64,000 bases of DNA, taken from the NCBI GenBank assembly GCA_964057225.1, contig OZ059900.1, positions 18,615,638 through 18,679,637 of the forward strand. The letters run 5' to 3'. This stretch comes from Auanema rhodensis (lineage: Eukaryota > Nematoda > Chromadorea > Rhabditida > Rhabditidae). The position numbers and the translations under genes are program-made. The notes under the pieces are model-generated. The model did no database searches. It was not told the DNA's origin and saw nothing but the letters and a program-made list of their open reading frames with translations. Below, one piece after another: positions 54,033-64,000 of this stretch. How positions within the stretch are numbered: the stretch's first letter is position 1; every line of letters starts with the position of its first letter.

Positions 54033-56768
54033 TGCTGAACACTAGAAAAATACAAAAACACAGTATTTCCCATGAGAAATATTTTATTATGCTGGAAAAC
54101 CAGTTTTTGGAAATTTCGCTGTAAACAAGGTTTTGACTTACGATTTCATGTGTTCAAACTCATGCAATGTCAATGAAACCTAGCTCAAAATTGTTCGTAC
54201 AACGTCTAGTTCCACTTTCACGACAAAAAAACAGGGGTTAGAAAATTAAGGAAATTAGCATATTATGAGGGCACGCCCCTTATGGCTAATATTGATTAAA
54301 TCGATTTTTGTTCATATGAGTCGTCAAATGCAACGAATTTCAGCGTGTTACATACTAAAATGAAGCATTTTACATGCTGAACACTAGAAGAATACAAAAA
54401 CACAGTATTTCCCATGAGAAATATTTTATTATGCTGGAAAACCAGTTTTTGGAAATTTCGCTGTAAACAAGGTTTTGACTTACGATTTCATGTGTTCAAA
54501 CTCATGCAATGTCAATGAAACCTAGCTCAAAATTGTTCGTACAACGTCTAGTTCCACTTTCACGACAAAAAAACAGGGGTTAAAAAATTAAGGAAATTAG
54601 CATATTCTGAGGGCACGCCCCTTATGGCTAATATTGATTAAATCGATTTTTGTTCATATGAGTCGTCAAATGCAACGAATTTCAGCGTGTTACATACTAA
54701 AATGAAGCATTTTACATGCTGAACACTAGAAAAATACAAAAACACAGTATTTCCCATGAGAAATATTTTATTATGCTGGAAAACCAGTTTTTGGAAATTT
54801 CGCTGTAAACAAGGTTTTGACTTACGATTTCATGTGTTCAAACTCATGCAATGTCAATGAAACCTAGCTCAAAATTGTTCGTACAACGTCTAGTTCCACT
54901 TTCACGACAAAAAAACAGGGGTTAGAAAATTAAGGAAATTAGCATATTCTGAGGGCACGCCCCTTATGGCTAATATTGATTAAATCGATTTTTGTTCATA
55001 TGAGTCGTCAAATGCAACGAATTTCAGCGTGTTACATACTAAAATGAAGCATTTTACATGCTGAACACTAGAAGAATACAAAAACACAGTATTTCCCATG
55101 AGAAATATTTTATTATGCTGGAAAACCAGTTTTTGGAAATTTCGCTGTAAACAAGGTTTTGACTTACGATTTCATGTGTTCAAACTCATGCAATGTCAAT
55201 GAAACCTAGCTCAAAATTGTTCGTACAACGTCTAGTTCCACTTTCACGACAAAAAAACAGGGGTTAAAAAATTAAGGAAATTAGCATATTCTGAGGGCAC
55301 GCCCCTTATGGCTAATATTGATTAAATCGATTTTTGTTCATATGAGTCGTCAAATGCAACGAATTTCAGCGTGTTACATACTAAAATGAAGCATTTTACA
55401 TGCTGAACACTAGAAGAATACAAAAACACAGTATTTCCCATGAGAAATATTTTATTATGCTGGAAAACCAGTTTGTGGAAATTTCGCTGTAAACAAGGTT
55501 TTGACTTACGATTTCATGTGTTCAAACTCATGCAATGTCAATGAAACCTAGCTCAAAATTGTTCGTACAACGTCTAGTTCCACTTTCACGACAAAAAAAC
55601 TGGGGTTAGAAAATTAAGGAAATTAGCATATTCTGAGGGCACGCCCCTTATGGCTAATATTGATTAAATCGATTTTTGTTCATATGAGTCGTCAAATGCA
55701 ACGAATTTCAGCGTGTTACATACTAAAATGAAGCATTTTACATGCTGAACACTAGAAAAATACAAAAACACAGTATTTCCCATGAGAAATATTTTATTAT
55801 GCTGGAAAACCAGTTTTTGGAAATTTCGCTGTAAACAAGGTTTTGACTTACGATTTCATGTGTTCAAACTCATGCAATGTTAATGAAACCTAGCTCAAAA
55901 TTGTTCGTACAACGTCTAGTTCCACTTTCACGACAAAAAAACAGGGGTTAGAAAATTAAGGAAATTAGCATATTCTGAGGGCACGCCCCTTATGGCTAAT
56001 ATTGATTAAATCGATTTTTGTTCATATGAGTCGTCAAATGCAACGAATTTCAGCGTGTTACATACTAAAATGAAGCATTTTACATGCTGAACACTAGAAA
56101 AATACAAAAACACAGTATTTCCCATGAGAAATATTTTATTATGCTGGAAAACCAGTTTTTGGAAATTTCGCTGTAAACAAGGTTTTGACTTACGATTTCA
56201 TGTGTTCAAACTCATGCAATATCAATGAAACCTAGCTCAAAATTGTTCGTACAACGTCTAGTTCCACTTTCACGACAAAAAAACAGGGGTTAGAAAATTA
56301 AGGAAATTAGCATATTCTGAGGGCACGCCCCTTATGGCTAATATTGATTAAATCGATTTTTGTTCATATGAGTCGTCAAATGCGACGAATTTCAGCGTGT
56401 TACATACTAAAATGAAGCATTTTACATGCTGAACACTAGAAGAATACAAAAACACAGTATTTCCCATGAGAAATATTTTATTATGCTGGAAAACCAGTTT
56501 TTGGAAATTTCGCTGTAAACAAGGTTTTGACTTACGATTTCATGTGTTCAAACTCATGCAATGTCAATGAAACCTAGCTCAAAATTGTTCGTACAACGTC
56601 TAGTTCCACTTTCACGACAAAAAAACTGGGGTTAGAAAATTAAGGAAATTAGCATATTCTGAGGGCACGCCCCTTATGGCTAATATTGATTAAATCGATT
56701 TTTGTTCATATGAGTCGTCAAATGCAACGAATTTCAGCGTGTTACATACTAAAATGAAGCATTTTACA
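54033..56768. repeat. 8-monomer higher-order unit, copy b (m159-m166), 2,736 bp
   Basis: Same eight monomers in the same order as 51297-54032, including the rare G75 and G300. The only difference I found is C339 in m156 (base 53345) against T at the matching base 56081. Confidence 0.9.
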
Positions 56769-59700
56769 TGCTGAACACTAGAAAAATACAAAAACACAGT
56801 ATTTCCCATGAGAAATATTTTATTATGCTGGAAAACCAGTTTTTGGAAATTTCGCTGTAAACAAGGTTTTGACTTACGATTTCATGTGTTCAAACTCATG
56901 CAATGTCAATGAAACCTAGCTCAAAATTGTTCGTACAACGTCTAGTTCCACTTTCACGACAAAAAAACAGGGGTTAGAAAATTAAGGAAATTAGCATATT
57001 CTGAGGGCACGCCCCTTATGGCTAATATTGATTAAATCGATTTTTGTTCATATGAGTCGTCAAATGCAACGAATTTCAGCGTGTTACATACTAAAATGAA
57101 GCATTTTACATGCTGAACACTAGAAAAATACAAAAACACAGTATTTCCCATGAGAAATATTTTATTATGCTGGAAAACCAGTTTTTGGAAATTTCGCTGT
57201 AAACAAGGTTTTGACTTACGATTTCATGTGTTCAAACTCATGCAATGTCAATGAAACCTAGCTCAAAATTGTTCGTACAACGTCTAGTTCCACTTTCACG
57301 ACAAAAAAACAGGGGTTAGAAAATTAAGGAAATTAGCATATTCTGAGGGCACGCCCCTTATGGCTAATATTGATTAAATCGATTTTTGTTCATATGAGTC
57401 GTCAAATGCAACGAATTTCAGCGTGTTACATACTAAAATGAAGCATTTTACATGCTGAACACTAGAAGAATACAAAAACACAGTATTTCCCATGAGAAAT
57501 ATTTTATTATGCTGGAAAACCAGTTTTTGGAAATTTCGCTGTAAACAAGGTTTTGACTTACGATTTCATGTGTTCAAACTCATGCAATGTCAATGAAACC
57601 TAGCTCAAAATTGTTCGTACAACGTCTAGTTCCACTTTCACGACAAAAAAACAGGGGTTAAAAAATTAAGGAAATTAGCATATTCTGAGGGCACGCCCCT
57701 TATGGCTAATATTGATTAAATCGATTTTTGTTCATATGAATCGTCAAATGCAACGAATTTCAGCGTGTTACATACTAAAATGAAGCATTTTACATGCTGA
57801 ACACTAGAAAAATACAAAAACACAGTATTTCCCATGAGAAATATTTTATTATGCTGGAAAACCAGTTTTTGGAAATTTCGCTGTAAACAAGGTTTTGACT
57901 TACGATTTCATGTGTTCAAACTCATGCAATGTCAATGAAACCTAGCTCAAAATTGTTCGTACAACGTCTAGTTCCACTTTCACGACAAAAAAACAGGGGT
58001 TAGAAAATTAAGGAAATTAGCATATTCTGAGGGCACGCCCCTTATGGCTAATATTGATTAAATCGATTTTTGTTCATATGAGTCGTCAAATGCAACGAAT
58101 TTCAGCGTGTTACATACTAAAATGAAGCATTTTACATGCTGAACACTAGAAGAATACAAAAACACAGTATTTCCCATGAGAAATATTTTATTATGCTGGA
58201 AAACCAGTTTTTGGAAATTTCGCTGTAAACAAGGTTTTGACTTACGATTTCATGTGTTCAAACTCATGCAATGTCAATGAAACCTAGCTCAAAATTGTTC
58301 GTACAACGTCTAGTTCCACTTTCACGACAAAAAAACAGGGGTTAGAAAATTAAGGAAATTAGCATATTCTGAGGGCACGCCCCTTATGGCTAATATTGAT
58401 TAAATCGATTTTTGTTCATATGAGTCGTCAAATGCAACGAATTTCAGCGTGTTACATACTAAAATGAAGCATTTTACATGCTGAACACTAGAAAAATACA
58501 AAAACACAGTATTTCCCATGAGAAATATTTTATTATGCTGGAAAACCAGTTTTTGGAAATTTCGCTGTAAACAAGGTTTTGACTTACGATTTCATGTGTT
58601 CAAACTCATGCAATGTCAATGAAACCTAGCTCAAAATTGTTCGTACAACGTCTAGTTCCACTTTCACGACAAAAAAACAGGGGTTAGAAAATTAAGGAAA
58701 TTAGCATATTCTGAGGGCACGTCCCTTATGGCTAATATTGATTAAATCGATTTTTGTTCGTATGAGTCGTCAAATGCAACGAATTTCAGCGTGTTACATA
58801 CTAAAATGAAGCATTTTACATGCTGAACACTAGAAAAATACAAAAACACAGTATTTCCCACGAGAAATATTTTATTATGCTGGAAAACCAGTTTTTGGAA
58901 ATTTCGGTGTAAACAAGGTTTTGACTTACGATTTCATGTGTTCAAACTCATGCAATGTCAATGAAACCTAGCTCAAAATTGTTCGTACAACGTCTAGTTC
59001 CACTTTCACGACAAAAAAACAGGGGTTAGAAAATTAAGGAAATTAGCATATTCTGAGGGCACGCCCCTTATGGCTAATATTGATTAAATCGATTTTTGTT
59101 CATATGAGTCGTCAAATGCAACGAATTTCAGCGTGTTACATACTAAAATGAAGCATTTCACATGCTGAACACTAGAAAAATACAAAAACACAGTATTTCC
59201 CACGAGAAATATTTTATTATGCTGGAAAACCAGTTTTTGGAAATTTCGGTGTAAACAAGGTTTTGACTTACGATTTCATGTGTTCAAACTCATGCAATGT
59301 CAATGAAACCTAGCTCAAAATTGTTCGTACAACGTCTAGTTCCACTTTCACGACAAAAAAACAGGGGTTAGAAAATTAAGGAAATTAGCATATTCTGAGG
59401 GCACGCCCCTTATGGCTAATATTGATTAAATCGATTTTTGTTCATATGAGTCGTCAAATGCAACGAATTTCAGCGTGTTACATACTAAAATGAAGCATTT
59501 TACATGCTGAACACTAGAAGAATACAAAAACACAGTATTTCCCATGAGAAATATTTTATTATGCTGGAAAACCAGTTTTTGGAAATTTCGCTGTAAACAA
59601 GGTTTTGACTTACGATTTCATGTGTTCAAACTCATGCAATGTCAATGAAACCTAGCTCAAAATTGTTCGTACAACGTCTAGTTCCACTTTCACGACAAAA

Positions 59701-62700
59701 AAACAGGGGTTAAAAAATTAAGGAAATTAGCATATTCTGAGGGCACGCCCCTTATGGCTAAGATTGATTAAATCGATTTTTGTTCATATGAATCGTCAAA
59801 TGCAACGAATTTCAGCGTGTTACATACTAAAATGAAGAATTTTACATGCTGAACACTAGAAAAATACAAAAACACAGTATTTCCCATGAGAAATATTTTA
59901 TTATGCTGGAAAACCAGTTTTTGGAAATTTCGCTGTAAACAAGGTTTTGACTTACGATTTCATGTGTTCAAACTCATGCAATGTCAATGAAACCTAGCTC
60001 AAAATTGTTCGTACAACGTCTAGTTCCACTTTCACGACAAAAAAACAGGGGTTAGAAAATTAAGGAAATTAGCATAATCTGAGGGCACGCCCCTTATGGC
60101 TAATATTGATTAAATCGATTTTTGTTCATATGAGTCGTCAAATGCAACGAATTTCAGCGTGTTACACACTAAAATGAAGCATTTCACATGCTGAACACTA
60201 GAAAAATACAAAAACACAGTATTTCCCATGAGAAATATTTTATTATGCTGGAAAACCAGTTTTTGGAAATTTCGCTGTAAACAAGGTTTTGACTTACGAT
60301 TTCATGTGTTCAAACTCATGCAATGTCAATGAAACCTAGCTCAAAATTGTTCGTACAACGTCTAGTTCCACTTTCACGACAAAAAAACAGGGGTTAAAAA
60401 ATTAAGGAAATTAGCATATTCTGAGGGCACGCCCCTTATGGCTAAGATTGATTAAATCGATTTTTGTTCATATGAATCGTCAAATGCAACGAATTTCAGC
60501 GTGTTACATACTAAAATGAAGCATTTTACATGCTGAACACTAGAAAAATACAAAAACACAGTATTTCCCATGAGAAATATTTTATTATGCTGGAAAACCA
60601 GTTTTTGGAAATTTCGCTGTAAACAAGGTTTTGACTTACGATTTCATGTGTTCAAACTCATGCAATGTCAATGAAACCTAGCTCAAAATTGTTCGTACAA
60701 CGTCTAGTTCCACTTTCACGACAAAAAAACAGGGGTTAGAAAATTAAGGAAATTAGCATAATCTGAGGGCACGCCCCTTATGGCTAATATTGATTAAATC
60801 GATTTTTGTTCATATGAGTCGTCAAATGCAACGAATTTCAGCGTGTTACATACTAAAATGAAGCATTTTACATGCTGAACACTAGAAGAATACAAAAACA
60901 CAGTATTTCCCATGAGAAATATTTTATTATGCTGGAAAACCAGTTTTTGGAAATTTCGCTGTAAACAAGGTTTTGACTTACGATTTCATGTGTTCAAACT
61001 CATGCAATGTCAATGAAACCTAGCTCAAAATTGTTCGTACAACGTCTAGTTCCACTTTCACGACAAAAAAACAGGGGTTAGAAAATTAAGGAAATTAGCA
61101 TATTCTGAGGGCACGCCCATTATGGCTAATATTGATTAAATCGATTTTTGTTCATATGAATCGTCAAATGCAACGAATTTCAGCGTGTTACATACTAAAA
61201 TGAAGCATTTTACATGCTGAACACTAGAAAAATACAAAAACACAGTATTTCCCATGAGAAATATTTTATTATGCTGGAAAACCAGTTTTTGGAAATTTCG
61301 CTGTAAACAAGGTTTTGACTTACGATTTCATGTGTTCAAACTCATGCAATGTCAATGAAACCTAGCTCAAAATTGTTCGTACAACGTCTAGTTCCACTTT
61401 CACGACAAAAAAACAGGGGTTAGAAAATTAAGGAAATTAGCATATTCTGAGGGCACGCCCCTTATGGCTAATATTGATTAAATCGATTTTTGTTCATATG
61501 AGTCGTCAAATGCAACGAATTTCAGCGTGTTACATACTAAAATGAAGCATTTTACATGCTGAACACTAGAAGAATACAAAAACACAGTATTTCCCATGAG
61601 AAATATTTTATTATGCTGGAAAACCAGTTTTTGGAAATTTCGCTGTAAACAAGGTTTTGACTTACGATTTCATGTGTTCAAACTCATGCAATGTCAATGA
61701 AACCTAGCTCAAAATTGTTCGTACAACGTCTAGTTCCACTTTCACGACAAAAAAACAGGGGTTAGAAAATTAAGGAAATTAGCATATTCTGAGGGCACGC
61801 CCCTTATGGCTAATATTGATTAAATCGATTTTTGTTCATATGAGTCGTCAAATGCAACGAATTTCAGCGTGTTACATACTAAAATGAAGCATTTTACATG
61901 CTGAACACTAGAAAAATACAAAAACACAGTATTTCCCATGAGAAATATTTTATTATGCTGGAAAACCAGTTTTTGGAAATTTCGCTGTAAACAAGGTTTT
62001 GACTTACGATTTCATGTGTTCAAACTCATGCAATGTCAATGAAACCTAGCTCAAAATTGTTCGTACAACGTCTAGTTCCACTTTCACGACAAAAAAACAG
62101 GGGTTAGAAAATTAAGGAAATTAGCATATTCTGAGGGCACGCCCCTTATGGCTAATATTGATTAAATCGATTTTTGTTCGTATGAGTCGTCAAATGCAAC
62201 GAATTTCAGCGTGTTACATACTAAAATGAAGCATTTTACATGCTGAACACTAGAAAAATACAAAAACACAGTATTTCCCACGAGAAATATTTTATTATGC
62301 TGGAAAACCAGTTTTTGGAAATTTCGGTGTAAACAAGGTTTTGACTTACGATTTCATGTGTTCAAACTCATGCAATGTCAATGAAACCTAGCTCAAAATT
62401 GTTCGTACAACGTCTAGTTCCACTTTCACGACAAAAAAACAGGGGTTAGAAAATTAAGGAAATTAGCATATTCTGAGGGCACGCCCCTTATGGCTAATAT
62501 TGATTAAATCGATTTTTGTTCATATGAGTCGTCAAATGCAACGAATTTCAGCGTGTTACATACTAAAATGAAGCATTTTACATGCTGAACACTAGAAAAA
62601 TACAAAAACACAGTATTTCCCATGAGAATTATTTTATTATGCTGGAAAACCAGTTTTTGGAAATTTCGCTGTAAACAAGGTTTTGACTTACGATTTCATG

Positions 62701-63951
62701 TGTTCAAACTCATGCAATGTCAATGAAACCTAGCTCAAAATTGTTCGTACAACGTCTAGTTTCACTTTCACGACAAAAAAACAGGGGTTAGAAAATTAAG
62801 GAAATTAGCATATTCTGAGGGCACGCCCCTTATGGCTAATATTGATTAAATCGATTTTTGTTCATATGAGTCGTCAAATGCAACGAATTTCAGCGTGTTA
62901 CATACTAAAATGAAGCATTTTACATGCTGAACACTAGAAGAATACAAAAACACAGTATTTCCCATGAGAAATATTTTATTATGCTGGAAAACCAGTTTTT
63001 GGAAATTTCGCTGTATACAAGGTTTTGACTTACGATTTCATGTGTTCAAACTCATGCAATGTCAATGAAACCTAGCTCAAAATTGTTCGTACAACGTCTA
63101 GTTCCACTTTCACGACAAAAAAACTGGGGTTAGAAAATTAAGGAAATTAGCATATTCTGAGGGCACGCCCCTTATGGCTAATATTGATTAAATCGATTTT
63201 TGTTCATATGAGTCGTCAAATGCAACGAATTTCAGCGTGTTACATACTAAAATGAAGCATTTTACATGCTGAACACTAGAAAAATACAAAAACACAGTAT
63301 TTCCCATGAGAAATATTTTATTATGCTGGAAAACCAGTTTTTGGAAATTTCGCTGTAAACAAGGTTTTGACTTACGATTTCATGTGTTCAAACTCATGCA
63401 ATGTCAATGAAACCTAGCTCAAAATTGTTCGTACAACGTCTAGTTCCACTTTCACGACAAAAAAACAGGGGTTAGAAAATTAAGGAAATTAGCATATTCT
63501 GAGGGCACGCCCCTTATGGCTAATATTGATTAAATCGATTTTTGTTCATATGAGTCGTCAAATGCAACGAATTTCAGCGTGTTACATACTAAAATGAAGC
63601 ATTTTACATGCTGAACACTAGAAAAATACAAAAACACAGTATTTCCCATGAGAAATATTTTATTATGCTGGAAAACCAGTTTTTGGAAATTTCGCTGTAA
63701 ACAAGGTTTTGACTTACGATTTCATGTGTTCAAACTCATGCAATGTCAATGAAACCTAGCTCAAAATTGTTCGTACAACGTCTAGTTCCACTTTCACGAC
63801 AAAAAAAACAGGGGTTAGAAAATTAAGGAAATTAGCATATTCTGAGGGCACGCCCCTTATGGCTAATATTGATTAAATCGATTTTTGTTCATATGAGTCG
63901 TCAAATGCAACGAATTTCAGCGTGTTACATACTAAAATGAAGCATTCTACA
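56769..63951. repeat. Right-end mixed block m167-m187
   Basis: Twenty-one monomers of a distinct mix. m169-m173 (G16+A209+A288; plain; G16; G282; C41+G87) recur as m179-m183 at an offset of 3,420 bp (10 monomers), with m179 lacking A209 and carrying A247. m175-m176 and m177-m178 form a duplicated 684-bp dimer (A209+G258+A288, then A231). m184 has T180 without its usual partner C214 plus T47; m185 has G16+T92+T201. Private changes (T244, A247, C321, C338) are more frequent here than in the centre, so this part is less homogeneous. Confidence 0.85.
63609..63951. repeat. Length-variant monomer m187, 343 bp (A-run lengthened)
   Basis: Eight A at 63801-63808 instead of seven, and C338 near the end. 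It is the only insertion in the window. An A-run length change is also a common sequencing error, so it deserves less trust than the substitutions. Confidence 0.85.
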
Positions 63952-64000
63952 TGCTGAACACTAGAAGAATACAAAAACACAGTATTTCTCATGAGAAATA
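63952..64000. repeat. Partial monomer m188, first 49 bp
   Basis: The window ends inside this copy. It carries G16 and a private T38. The array clearly continues to the right. Confidence 0.95.

Larger units (their letters stand above)
1..64000. repeat. 342-bp tandem satellite DNA array, 187 full monomers, both edges outside window
   Basis: Every stretch of the window is a head-to-tail copy of one 342-bp unit; TGCTGAACAC recurs at 1, 343, 685, 1027 and so on to 63952. Copies usually differ from the consensus by 0-3 substitutions, and only four copies change length. All copies have the same orientation. The array is about 66% A+T, with repeated A- and T-tracts in the first third of the monomer, which usually favours bent DNA. 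All six reading frames hit several stops per monomer, and because 342 is divisible by 3 the same stops recur in every copy, so no long ORF can form. No transposon, microsatellite block or unique DNA breaks the array. This is typical of long satellite arrays in heterochromatin or in large euchromatic clusters of eukaryotes. Chromosomal location (centromeric, pericentromeric or euchromatic) cannot be read from this sequence. Species and satellite family name are not certain; a beetle is a weak guess. Confidence 0.99.

Noticed and set aside
1-64000. CRISPR-like array of direct repeats
   Set aside because: The repeat is 342 bp and perfectly contiguous, with no unique spacers and no adjacent cas genes.
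1-64000. Transposon, retroviral or rDNA spacer origin for the repeat
   Set aside because: There are no terminal repeats, target-site duplications, polymerase or transposase frames, or rRNA-like segments. Nothing but the monomer is present.
1-64000. The whole array as an assembly artefact
   Set aside because: Ordered, nested variant patterns with intermediate copies are hard to create by misassembly. Individual identical duplications (13-mer, 8-mer) could still be errors and are flagged as such.

Overview
The whole 64 kb window is one uninterrupted tandem satellite array from a eukaryotic genome. The repeat unit is 342 bp. I set monomer position 1 at window base 1, so each copy begins TGCTGAACAC (TGCTAAACAC in one variant class). 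Read this way, there are 187 complete monomers (m1-m187), all in the same orientation, followed by a 49-base partial copy. The bookkeeping closes exactly: 187 x 342, minus three short deletions (1, 2 and 1 bases), plus one 1-base insertion, gives 63,951, and the partial copy starts at 63,952. No protein gene, RNA gene, transposon, CRISPR array or unique DNA interrupts the array, and neither edge of the array is inside the window.

The consensus monomer has 57 G and 59 C in 342 bases (about 34% GC). It holds 10 CpG dinucleotides, which is about what its base composition predicts, so CpG is not depleted. That argues against a heavily methylated vertebrate or plant satellite and fits an animal with little germline CpG methylation, such as many insects. 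From memory, satellites with ~170 and ~340 bp monomers are known in Tribolium and other beetles, so a beetle is my best guess. This is a weak inference and I cannot confirm the species or the satellite name from the sequence.

Most copies differ from the consensus by zero to three bases, but the differences are not random. Recurring marker variants occur in fixed orders and show a layered higher-order structure. (a) A large super-repeat appears three times: 4447-13677, 13678-24620 (directly adjacent) and 35223-47534. Its order is an A5/A97 block, then a block cycling through T39, plain, A202, T180+C214, T164 and C135 monomers, then a T164+C339 monomer leading into a G16 / A242 block. (b) Exact or nearly exact tandem duplications sit inside or between these: a 9-mer (24279-30434), an 8-mer (30093-35564), a 13-mer with no difference that I found (36933-45824) and another 8-mer with one difference (51297-56768). 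(c) The far left (about 1027-3420) and the right part (53007-55400) carry the same ordered variant family although they lie about 52 kb apart. (d) The right end (56769-63951) has its own mixed family with 10-monomer and dimer repeats.

Within each monomer there are a hairpin-forming dyad around the only GC-rich patch, a small perfect inverted repeat, several short palindromes and a partial match to the CENP-B box. The window is therefore mainly a record of how a satellite spreads and homogenises, by unequal exchange or replication-based duplication of blocks of 2 to about 36 monomers. Variant positions below are monomer coordinates and were read by eye.
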